Assembly: GCA_031178565.1 (NCBI GenBank)
Contig: JAPSIU010000004.1
Location: 1 to 26,132 of the forward strand
DNA length: 26,132 bases
From: Leucobacter sp.
Lineage (GTDB): Bacteria; Actinomycetota; Actinomycetes; Actinomycetales; Microbacteriaceae
Direction: 5' to 3'
Both the position numbers and the translations under genes were made by a program. Below, one piece after another: positions 14,760 through 20,930 of the stretch. The notes under the pieces are model-generated. The model did no database searches. It was given only the letters and a program-made list of their open reading frames with translations, and was not told the origin of the DNA. Each line of letters opens with the position of its first letter. Position 1 is the stretch's first letter.

Positions 14760-15863
14760 ATGTCGATGACGGATGAGCTGCTCGGAGAACCGAACGCGCG
14801 GATCCTCGTCGAGGCGCTGCGGACGGCCGAGCCGGGGAATCCGTTCACGGCGACCAGCCGCGCGGCCGGGGCTCTCGGAGCGCTGACGCTGAGCGGACGG
14901 GCGCGGGCGCTCGCCCGAGAGCTGCTGACCGACGTCGACGGGGATCCGGAGCGGCTGACGGCGATCGTGGATCGCGCGCTCCAGCTCCCGGACTTCGAGG
15001 GGTGGATCCTCTGGCCCGCGGGCCTCGGCGTGGCGTGGAGTTCGGTGCGGGCGGGCTCCCCCGAAGCGTTCGACGCCGGGATGGAGGCGCTGCGCGCGCT
15101 GACGCCCAGGATGACCTCGGAGTTCGCGATCCGGCCGATGCTGCTGCACGATCTCGACCGCTCGCTCGCGCACCTGACCGCATGGACCGCCGACCCGGAC
15201 CGGCACGTGCGCCGACTCGCCTCCGAGGGCAGCCGGCCGCTGCTCCCCTGGGCCGAGCGGATCCCCGCTCTCGTCGCGGATCCGGCGCCCACCCGCGCCA
15301 TCCTCGACGCCCTCTACGACGACCCCGAGGAGTCCGTGCGGCGGTCGGTCGCGAACCACCTGAACGATCACAGCCGCGCCCACCCCGCCTTCGCGGTGGC
15401 CGCGGCGCGGGGCTGGCGGGAAGCCGGCGGCGACCACGTCGATCGCACCGCTCGGCACGCGCTCCGGACACTCGTGAAGCGCGGGGACCCCGACGCGCTC
15501 GAACTGCTCGGCTTCCCTCCGGCGCGCGTCGCCGTCTCGCCGCTCGAGCTCTCCCGGGATCCGGTGCCCGCCGGGGGAAGCGTGCGATTCCGATCCCGGA
15601 TCGAGAATCTCGGCGAACAGCCCGCGAGACTCGTGATCGACTACGTGCTCACGTTCCCGGGCGCCCGCGGCACCGAGCGGTCGAAGGTGTTCAAGATCGC
15701 GCAGCGGAGTCTGGAGCCCGGCGAACACACTCTCGTCGAGATGTCGCACTCGTTCCGGCCGATCACGACGAGGCGCTACTACCCGGGACACTACGCGCTG
15801 GCCCTGCAGATCAACGGCGTGGCGCACGAGCGCGCCCGATTCACCGTGGCCGAGGAAGAGTGA
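14760..15863 (+). CDS. alkC: AlkC-type DNA glycosylase (HEAT repeats plus Ig-like domain)
   Basis: A 367-aa DNA alkylation repair enzyme of the COG4335/AlkC group. These glycosylases excise cationic alkylated bases such as 3-methyladenine and 3-methylcytosine without flipping the base out. Residues about 1-250 are helical HEAT-like repeats. The segment DPDRHVRRLASEGSRPLLPWA (about 140-160) matches the family's DNA-contacting block, and a later repeat reads DPEESVRRSVANHLNDH. Residues about 262-365 form the C-terminal Ig-like beta domain that distinguishes AlkC from AlkD (SFRPITTRRYYPGHYALALQ). Start ATG 14760, with GAGG about 8 nt upstream. Its TGA overlaps the next ATG, coupling it to a GyrI-like protein. 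Confidence 0.88.
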   Translation: MSMTDELLGEPNARILVEALRTAEPGNPFTATSRAAGALGALTLSGRARALARELLTDVDGDPERLTAIVDRALQLPDFEGWILWPAGLGVAWSSVRAGSPEAFDAGMEALRALTPRMTSEFAIRPMLLHDLDRSLAHLTAWTADPDRHVRRLASEGSRPLLPWAERIPALVADPAPTRAILDALYDDPEESVRRSVANHLNDHSRAHPAFAVAAARGWREAGGDHVDRTARHALRTLVKRGDPDALELLGFPPARVAVSPLELSRDPVPAGGSVRFRSRIENLGEQPARLVIDYVLTFPGARGTERSKVFKIAQRSLEPGEHTLVEMSHSFRPITTRRYYPGHYALALQINGVAHERARFTVAEEE

Positions 15864-16594
15864 TGAAGAGCGATGAGTTGCGGCGCGGACCGGAGAGCGA
15901 GGCGGACATGACGGGCGAGACGGGCGAGGCGGGCGAGGCGGGCATGACGGGCATGACGGGCGAGGCAGCCGAAGCTGGCAAAATCGACTTCAAGAAGACC
16001 CTCGACGCCTACCGGGCGAGGCGGGGGCGGTTCCGGATCCTGGAGGTGCCCGAGCTGCAGTACCTCATGATCGACGGCGTGGGCGATCCGAACACCTCAC
16101 CCGCGTTCGCGGAGGCGGTCGAGGCGCTCTACCCGGTCGCGTACAAGCTGAAGTTCGCGAGCAAGCGCGACCTCGGGCGCGACTATGTGGTCATGCCCCT
16201 CGAGGGTCTCTGGTGGGCGGACGACATGGACGCGTTCACCTCGGCCCGGGACAAGTCGCGGTGGGACTGGACGATGATGATCATGGTTCCGGATTGGATC
16301 GACCGCGAGATGTTCGATACCGCGGTCGCCCGGGCAGCGGCGAAGAATCGGCCGGCGAGGCTCGAAGACGTGAGCCTGGAGACGCTCGCCGAGGGCCGCT
16401 GCGTGCAGACGCTGCACGTCGGATCGTTCGACGCGGAAGGGGAGGTGCTGGATCGGCTCCACCACGAGTTCGTGCCGGAGCACGGCCTGCGCCTGGCCGG
16501 CAAGCACCACGAGATCTATCTCAGCGACTTCCGCCGGGTCGCACCGGAGAAGCTCCGCACGATCCTGCGGCAGCCGGTGACGGAGGGCGGTTGA
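15863..16594 (+). CDS. GyrI-like domain protein (COG4832), coupled to alkC
   Basis: A 243-aa protein. Residues 1-40 are a low-complexity Gly/Glu/Thr/Met/Ala segment made by a DNA repeat. Residues 42-243 are a GyrI-like/SOUL-fold domain of the type found in Lin2189 and SAV2435: IDFKKTLDAYRARRGRFRIL, then VPELQYLMIDGVGDPN (about 63-77), PLEGLWWADD (112-121) and RWDWTMMIMVPDWI (133-146). Members of this group have been shown to hydrolyse cyclopropanoid DNA-alkylating natural products (yatakemycin, CC-1065). The ATG at 15863 overlaps the alkC stop (ATGA), so expression is tied to alkC. Function as a genotoxin hydrolase is inferred from family plus context; a plain ligand-binding role remains possible. 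Confidence 0.85.
   Translation: MKSDELRRGPESEADMTGETGEAGEAGMTGMTGEAAEAGKIDFKKTLDAYRARRGRFRILEVPELQYLMIDGVGDPNTSPAFAEAVEALYPVAYKLKFASKRDLGRDYVVMPLEGLWWADDMDAFTSARDKSRWDWTMMIMVPDWIDREMFDTAVARAAAKNRPARLEDVSLETLAEGRCVQTLHVGSFDAEGEVLDRLHHEFVPEHGLRLAGKHHEIYLSDFRRVAPEKLRTILRQPVTEGG
15908..15967 (+). repeat. Degenerate 9-bp repeat coding the N-terminal arm of the GyrI-like protein
   Basis: Units of the form gcgggcgag and gggcatgac recur in frame, giving MTGETGEAGEAGMTGMTGEA (residues 16-35). Each ATG inside is in frame, so it also supplies several alternative starts at 15908, 15944 and 15953 ahead of the conserved domain. Confidence 0.85.
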
Positions 16595-16609
16595 TCGCTG
16601 CGCGGGATC

Positions 16610-16640
16610 GAGGGGTGCGCACGGATCGCACGCACCCCTC
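16610..16640. terminator. Hairpin between convergent GyrI-like and LEPTG genes
   Basis: Perfect 10-bp inverted repeat gaggggtgcg (16610-16619) and cgcacccctc (16631-16640), 11-nt loop, lying between two convergent stop codons (16594 and 16656). A short C run follows on the plus strand. Probable bidirectional terminator. Confidence 0.6.
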
Positions 16641-16655
16641 CCCCTGATCCGGCGG

Positions 16656-16982
16656 TTACTCCTCGGCAGAGTCCGGGCCCGCGCCGGGGGTCGGGTCGGC
16701 CGCGGCTGCCTTCCGGCGCCGGATCGCGCCGACCGCGAGCAGGATGCCGGCGAGCAGGACCAGTGCGCCCGCGCCGATCAACCAGGGCGTCATGCCGTTC
16801 CCGCCGGTCGGCTCGAGGAGAACGTCCGCGGCGAAGAGGGAATCGCCGATCGACGGCGCCCCGTCGATCAGCGCGGCGGCGCCGGCCGCGGTGGTCCCGA
16901 ACGGCGCCGCGAGAACGATGCCGACGGCTGCGAGCGCCGCGATGCTCGCGTTTCGGACGCGGCGATACGGGTGGAACGTCAT
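16656..16982 (-). CDS. Tiny secreted protein with LEPTG sorting-like signal
   Basis: A 108-aa protein. Residues 1-36 form a signal peptide (Arg-rich start, hydrophobic ASIAALAAVGIVLAAPFG, AxA-type cleavage near TTAAGAA). A mature region of only about 20 residues follows (LIDGAPSIGDSLFAADVL). Then comes a sorting-like tripartite signal: LEPTGG (56-61), one hydrophobic helix (about 66-87) and RRRK. The last 17 residues after RRRK are an Ala/Pro/Asp/Glu tail, longer than usual for sortase substrates. LEPTG departs from LPxTG and LAxTG at position 2. It may be a small sortase-E-like substrate or simply a two-TM microprotein. GGGAAAG lies about 10 nt upstream of the ATG. It has its own candidate promoter after the lacI stop. 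Function unknown. Confidence 0.65.
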   Translation of the reverse strand: MTFHPYRRVRNASIAALAAVGIVLAAPFGTTAAGAAALIDGAPSIGDSLFAADVLLEPTGGNGMTPWLIGAGALVLLAGILLAVGAIRRRKAAAADPTPGAGPDSAEE

Positions 16983-17056
16983 TGGTCACGCTTTCCCGCC
17001 GGCCGTGAGACGCACGCGTGGCCTGCACTCATCCGGTCGACGATTTCGAGATGATC

Positions 17057-17071
17057 GGCTCCTCGGGAGCC
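17057..17071 (-). other. Small hairpin early in the leader of the LEPTG gene
   Basis: Perfect 6-bp stem ggctcc (17057-17062) / ggagcc (17066-17071) with a 3-nt loop, a few nucleotides after the predicted transcription start and about 75 nt before the ATG. Could stabilise the 5' end of the mRNA or be the tail of lacI termination. Confidence 0.35.
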
Positions 17072-17079
17072 ACGCCTTC

Positions 17080-17108
17080 ACGTTAGTTGACGACGGTGAC
17101 GTGGACAA
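17080..17108 (-). promoter_or_regulatory. Candidate promoter of the LEPTG gene
   Basis: On the minus strand TTGTCC (17108-17103) and TAACGT (17085-17080) are separated by exactly 17 nt, starting 13 nt after the lacI stop codon. Predicted start near 17073 gives a leader of about 90 nt. Confidence 0.45.
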
Positions 17109-17121
17109 GCGCCGCAGGCAC

Positions 17122-18144
17122 TCAGCCGAACCGGCGCGTCGAAGTCGATTCGCGCACGACGAGCTCGGGCGGGAGCGCGATCGATGAGGGCCGTTCCGCA
17201 TCGCGACCGTCCTCGATCATCGCCGCGAGCACCTCGGCCGCCTTGGCGCCCATGCCGTCCAACTCGTGCCGTACCGACGTGAGGGGCACGGGCAGATTCG
17301 CCGCGATGTTCGAGTCGTTGACCGCGATCACGGCGATGTCCTCGCCGATCCGGATGCCTCGCCGGGCGAGCACGGACACCGCTGCGAACGCGAACATGTC
17401 GATCGTCGCGAAGATGGCGGTGGGTGTCTCGGTCGCGCTGTCGAGATACTCCGCGAGAGCGCGCTTCGCGTCGGCGATATCGAATCGGGAGTTGATGAGT
17501 GCGCAGGAGTCCATGAGGGTGCGCGCCTCCTCCGCGAAACCGCGGCTTCGCGCGACCACGTTCCCGGCGTGCGTCGGCCCGGCGAGGGCTGCGACCACCC
17601 GGTGTCCCCGCTCCGCGAGATGGCGGGCCGCGAGCCGACCGCCGGCGTCGTCGTCGCACGTGACCGAGATCTCTCCAGCGAGCGGGCGGCTCATGAGCAG
17701 GTAGGGGTACTCCTCGGCGGCGAGCCCCGCGAAGTACTCCTCCCCCAGGTGGGCGTCGGCGAACACGATCCCGTCGACCCCGTGGGCTCGGAACGCCTCC
17801 ACTCGACCGGCTCGAACGTGCGGGTCGTCTCTCGAGTTCGCGACGCAGGTCTCGTATCCGAGCTCCGAGGCTCGAGCTTCGAAACCCGCGTACATCTGAC
17901 TCACCGCGACATCGGTGAGATCCGGGACGATCACCCCGAGCATCTTGCTGCTGCGGGTGCGCAGCGCCGAGGCCACCGTGTTCAACCGGTATCCCAGACG
18001 GTCCGCGGTCTCGACCGCGAGCTGCGCCCCGGCCGAGCGCAGCGGAAGGCCGGCACGACGGCGGGCGAGCGCCCTCGACACCGTCGCGGCACTCACTCCT
18101 GCCTCGTCGGCCACGTCGGAGAGAGTGGGAGTTCTTCGCACCAC
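17122..18144 (-). CDS. LacI-family transcriptional regulator
   Basis: A 340-aa repressor. The N-terminal helix-turn-helix (about residues 5-30, TPTLSDVADEAGVSAATVSR) is followed by the hinge helix region near LGYRLNTVASALRTRSSK and then a periplasmic-binding-protein-like sensor domain starting at MLGVIVPDLTD. The spacer between VSRAL and LGYR (ARRRAGLPLRSAGAQLAVETADR) is about three residues longer than the usual LacI sequence. The start is one of two adjacent GTGs (18144 or 18141), with AGGAAGGGG just upstream; translation further upstream to 19347 is shadow. Divergent from the nitrilase-type hydrolase, whose leader bears a perfect LacI-type operator, so it most likely represses that operon. 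Confidence 0.9.
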   Translation of the reverse strand: MVRRTPTLSDVADEAGVSAATVSRALARRRAGLPLRSAGAQLAVETADRLGYRLNTVASALRTRSSKMLGVIVPDLTDVAVSQMYAGFEARASELGYETCVANSRDDPHVRAGRVEAFRAHGVDGIVFADAHLGEEYFAGLAAEEYPYLLMSRPLAGEISVTCDDDAGGRLAARHLAERGHRVVAALAGPTHAGNVVARSRGFAEEARTLMDSCALINSRFDIADAKRALAEYLDSATETPTAIFATIDMFAFAAVSVLARRGIRIGEDIAVIAVNDSNIAANLPVPLTSVRHELDGMGAKAAEVLAAMIEDGRDAERPSSIALPPELVVRESTSTRRFG

Positions 18145-18189
18145 GCTTCCCCTTCCTCTCCCTTGGGAGGATATCGGGGAAACCGGGGC

Positions 18190-18218
18190 TTGACGCCACG
18201 GCGGTTCGCGCACACAAT
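18190..18218 (+). promoter_or_regulatory. Promoter of the C-N hydrolase/symporter operon
   Basis: TTGACG (18190-18195, 5 of 6 to consensus) and CACAAT (18213-18218, 4 of 6) are separated by 17 nt. Predicted transcription start is about 18225, just upstream of the LacI-type operator. Confidence 0.6.
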
Positions 18219-18231
18219 CGAAGACACAACG

Positions 18232-18245
18232 TGCAATCGATTGCA
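18232..18245. promoter_or_regulatory. LacI-type operator, perfect 14-bp palindrome
   Basis: TGCAATCGATTGCA is fully palindromic with the central CG typical of LacI-family sites (TGNAANCGNTTNCA form). It lies a few bases after the predicted +1 and abuts the AAGGAG ribosome site, so a bound repressor would block transcription directly. Confidence 0.8.
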
Positions 18246-18255
18246 AGGAGCGAAG

Positions 18256-19089
18256 ATGCCATCTCGAGGAACCGTTGCAGCCGTGCAGACCGTCCCCGTC
18301 GTCGGGGACACCGCGCGCAACGTCGACGACATGCTGCGGCGCGCCGCCGAGGCCGTCGCGCGGGGCGCCGATCTCATCGTCTTCCCCGAGCTCGCCACAT
18401 CGGGATACGCCTTCGCCGATGCCGCCGAAGCCCGCGACTGCGCCGAGGCGCTCGGTCGCGTCGACGCGATCCGACGATTCCAGGAGTTCTGCTCCGAGCA
18501 CGAGGCCGTCCTCGCGTTCGGCTATCCGGAGCAGGACGGAGAGCGGCTCTACAACTCCGCGATGCTCGTCGGGGCCGACGGGATCATCGGCAACTACCGC
18601 AAGCACCACCTCTGGGATCGCGAGAACGAGATCTTCACCGCGGGAGACACGGGCTACCCCGTGTTCGAGACGGCCGTCGGGCGAGTCGGGCTGCTCATCT
18701 GCTACGACATCTGGTTCCCGGAGGCCGTGCGAAGCGTCGTGCTCGCCGGAGCCGACGTCCTCTGCCTCCCCACGAACTGGGTGCCCATCGAGGGAGCTCC
18801 CCACGGCGAGCTGGCCATGGCGAACCTGCTCTGCCAGGCGAACAGCCACATCAACGGGATCACGATCGTCGGCGCCGACCGGGCCGGATCCGAGCGGGGA
18901 CAGCCGTTCCTCGGGAAGAGCGTCATCACCGCACCCTCCGGGCAGCTCGCCGCGGGACCGGCGAGCGACACCGAGCCCGAGATCCTCTACGCGCCCTACG
19001 ACGGGGAGGAGGGGCGCCGCCGGCGACGCTGGAACGCATACAACGACCCGGTGGAGGACCGCCGCCCGGACACCTACCCCCGGGCCTGA
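18256..19089 (+). CDS. Carbon-nitrogen hydrolase (nitrilase superfamily)
   Basis: A 277-aa amidase/nitrilase-fold hydrolase. The catalytic triad is intact: E45 (VFPELATSGY), K116 (NYRKHHLW) and C149 (LICYDIWFPEAVR). A DRENEIFTAGD segment supplies the usual second glutamate. Superfamily members hydrolyse amides, carbamoyl compounds or nitriles. The lack of extra domains and the size suit an aliphatic amidase or N-carbamoyl amidohydrolase (such as the ureidopropionase, carbamoylputrescine or omega-amidase groups); the exact substrate cannot be read from these motifs. ATG 18256 follows AAGGAG by 5 nt. First gene of a LacI-controlled operon with a symporter and an M20 carbamoylase-type enzyme, suggesting that the import and stepwise hydrolysis of one compound class are joined here. 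Confidence 0.9.
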   Translation: MPSRGTVAAVQTVPVVGDTARNVDDMLRRAAEAVARGADLIVFPELATSGYAFADAAEARDCAEALGRVDAIRRFQEFCSEHEAVLAFGYPEQDGERLYNSAMLVGADGIIGNYRKHHLWDRENEIFTAGDTGYPVFETAVGRVGLLICYDIWFPEAVRSVVLAGADVLCLPTNWVPIEGAPHGELAMANLLCQANSHINGITIVGADRAGSERGQPFLGKSVITAPSGQLAAGPASDTEPEILYAPYDGEEGRRRRRWNAYNDPVEDRRPDTYPRA

Positions 19090-19120
19090 ACCACCCGAAC
19101 CGCACGCAAAGGAGCTGCAC

Positions 19121-19258
19121 GTGATACCCGAATACTTCTGGGCCCTCGCAGGCGTCGTCTGCATCGTGGGCATGCTCGTCACCATCCGCGTCGGCACCCG
19201 CAACGCGGAGGACCTGTCCGAACCCGGCGACGCCGCGGAGCCGGGAGGTGAGCTGTAG
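19121..19258 (+). CDS. 45-aa single-TM microprotein upstream of symporter
   Basis: GTG start at 19121 preceded by AAAGGAG 6 nt away, a near-ideal ribosome site. The product starts MIPEYFWALAGVVCIVGMLV, one helix (about residues 5-23), then TIRVGTRNAEDL and an acidic Gly/Pro/Glu tail. Its TAG touches the symporter ATG with no gap, and the symporter's GGGAGG site lies within its 3' end, so the two are translationally coupled. Size, topology and position match the small accessory proteins reported next to some sodium:solute symporters. It is too short to be found by length-filtered gene callers. Confidence 0.8.
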   Translation: MIPEYFWALAGVVCIVGMLVTIRVGTRNAEDLSEPGDAAEPGGEL

Positions 19259-20755
19259 ATGTCGTTCCAGACACTCGGCATCCTGATCATCCTCGTGCTC
19301 GGCGCGACCTGGATCTTCGCCGGCCTCAAGGTCAGCAAGAAGGTCAAGAACGCGGACGACTACCTCGTGGGCGGCCGCAACGTCGGCGTCGCACTGGGCA
19401 GCGCCACGATCCTCGCCACGTGGGTCACCGGCAACACGATCCTCGCCGCTCCCGAAAGCGGCTACACCTACGGCGTGCTCGGCGTGCTCGGCTACGCGGT
19501 CGGAGGCGGCATCGCCGTCATCGCCTTCGCCCCGCTCGCCGCGCGGCTCAAGGAGATCCTCCCCGCGGGACGCACCGTCGGCGACTTCTTCCGCCTCCGC
19601 TTCGACATGAAGAACTACTGGCTGTTCCTCGTGATGCTGCTGATCTGGGATCTCGGCTGGCTTCTCACCCAGGGCATGGCCGCGGGCATCCTCCTCGAGT
19701 CGATCTTCGGGATCCCGTTCCAGGTGGGCGTCATCGCAACTGTGGTCATCGTGCTCGCGTACGTCACGATCGGCGGCATGATCTCGGTGCTCAGCACCGA
19801 CTTCATGCAGACCCTGCTGATCATGATCCTGGTGTTCGTGTTCCCGGCCCTCATCTACTGGATGGCCGGCCCGCGAGAGGTCTACGACGGCATGCTCGCG
19901 AGGATGCCGGAGACCCTGCGGCTCGACAACCCCGCGGGCCTCCTCTTCCTCTGCGTGATCCCCCTCGTCTACATCGGGGAGGTGTTCATGGACAACACCT
20001 TCTGGCAGCGGGCTTTCGCCCTCCGCAAGTCGGTGATGAAGAAGACCTTCACCTACGCGGGGGTGGGCTGGATCTTCGTGCCCATCGCGACCGGCACGCT
20101 CGCGTTCGTCGCGGTCGGCACCGGCCTCGACCTCCCGGGCGGCCCCAGCTCGGTGGCGCCGGAGGTCGTCGCGCGCTACGCCGGCACACTCGGCTCCGTG
20201 CTCTTCCTCGCTCTGCTGTGGGCGGCGCTCGCGTCGACGATGGCCGCGCTCCTCAACGGCGTCGCCGGCATCTTCATGAACGACATCTACAACAACCTCA
20301 TCAACAAGAGGGCCACCGACAAGCAGGTGCTCCGGTCCGGACGAGCCGCGACGGTCGTGCTCGCCGCGATCACCATCGTCACGGCCCTGGCCCGGCCGAC
20401 GACCCTGCTGTCGCTGTTGATCTGGCTCGGGATCATCAACGCCGCGTACATCATCCCGATCGTGAGCGGGGCCTTCTTCAAGCGCACGAATCCGACGGGC
20501 GTGTTCATCAGTGTGATCACCGGCGTGCTGGTCGGCCTCACCTTCTACGGGGGCGGCGCGCTCGACCTGCTGTTCTTCCAGATCCCGCTCTTCGATTTCC
20601 CCGATTGGGCCTCCGGGGATCTTCAGGGCGCGGTCGTCTCGTTCACGATCTCGGCGGTCGGGACCCTCGTCTCCACGAAGCTCTTCCCGCGCCCGTACGA
20701 CTTCAGGAGGATGCGCAACTGGAAACCCTCGTCCGTCACCCAGGCAGGAGTGTGA
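19259..20755 (+). CDS. Sodium:solute symporter (SSS family)
   Basis: A 498-aa membrane protein with about 13 helices and the LeuT-like SSS fold. Family blocks are visible: NADDYLVGGRNVG (about 31-43), ATWVTGNTILAAPESGYTYG (about 54-73), GRTVGDFFRLRF (about 103-114), YVTIGGMISVLSTDFMQ (about 162-178; helix 5, with the conserved GG and DxxQ), and FLALLWAALASTMAALLNG (about 318-336), which contains the Ser-Thr pair of the sodium site. It imports an organic solute with Na+; relatives carry urea, proline, pantothenate, amino acids or carboxylates. The neighbouring amidohydrolases suggest an amide, ureido or carbamoyl compound (inference). Microproteins lie immediately before and 6 bp after it. Confidence 0.92.
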   Translation: MSFQTLGILIILVLGATWIFAGLKVSKKVKNADDYLVGGRNVGVALGSATILATWVTGNTILAAPESGYTYGVLGVLGYAVGGGIAVIAFAPLAARLKEILPAGRTVGDFFRLRFDMKNYWLFLVMLLIWDLGWLLTQGMAAGILLESIFGIPFQVGVIATVVIVLAYVTIGGMISVLSTDFMQTLLIMILVFVFPALIYWMAGPREVYDGMLARMPETLRLDNPAGLLFLCVIPLVYIGEVFMDNTFWQRAFALRKSVMKKTFTYAGVGWIFVPIATGTLAFVAVGTGLDLPGGPSSVAPEVVARYAGTLGSVLFLALLWAALASTMAALLNGVAGIFMNDIYNNLINKRATDKQVLRSGRAATVVLAAITIVTALARPTTLLSLLIWLGIINAAYIIPIVSGAFFKRTNPTGVFISVITGVLVGLTFYGGGALDLLFFQIPLFDFPDWASGDLQGAVVSFTISAVGTLVSTKLFPRPYDFRRMRNWKPSSVTQAGV

Positions 20756-20761
20756 ATCGAC

Positions 20762-20884
20762 ATGACCGTCCCATATGCAGTCTGGCTCGCCCTCATCGGG
20801 GTGGGCGTCATCGGCAGCCTCTCGACGTTCGCGGGGATCCTGATCGCCTTCTTCAAGGAACGCAAGAGCGAAGAGCTGTGGTGA
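20762..20884 (+). CDS. 40-aa single-TM microprotein downstream of symporter
   Basis: ATG 20762, six bases after the symporter stop, with AGGAG at 20746-20750 (11-nt spacing, inside the symporter's end). The product starts MTVPYAVWLALIGVGVIGSL, one membrane helix of about 24 residues (8-31), and ends FFKERKSEELW. GC use and frame are like the neighbours and the stop is followed 46 bp later by the M20 gene. It does not resemble the 45-aa microprotein in sequence. The role is probably as a symporter partner or stabiliser (inference from position only). Confidence 0.7.
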   Translation: MTVPYAVWLALIGVGVIGSLSTFAGILIAFFKERKSEELW

Positions 20885-20930
20885 CCACCGCCGCGCCCAC
20901 GACCGCCTGACACACCCCACCTGGAGCACC

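Noticed and set aside
18158..18169. ctcccttgggag palindrome before lacI as an autoregulatory operator
   Set aside because: Lacks the central CG and TGNAA arms of a LacI-family site; only 12 bp and likely chance.
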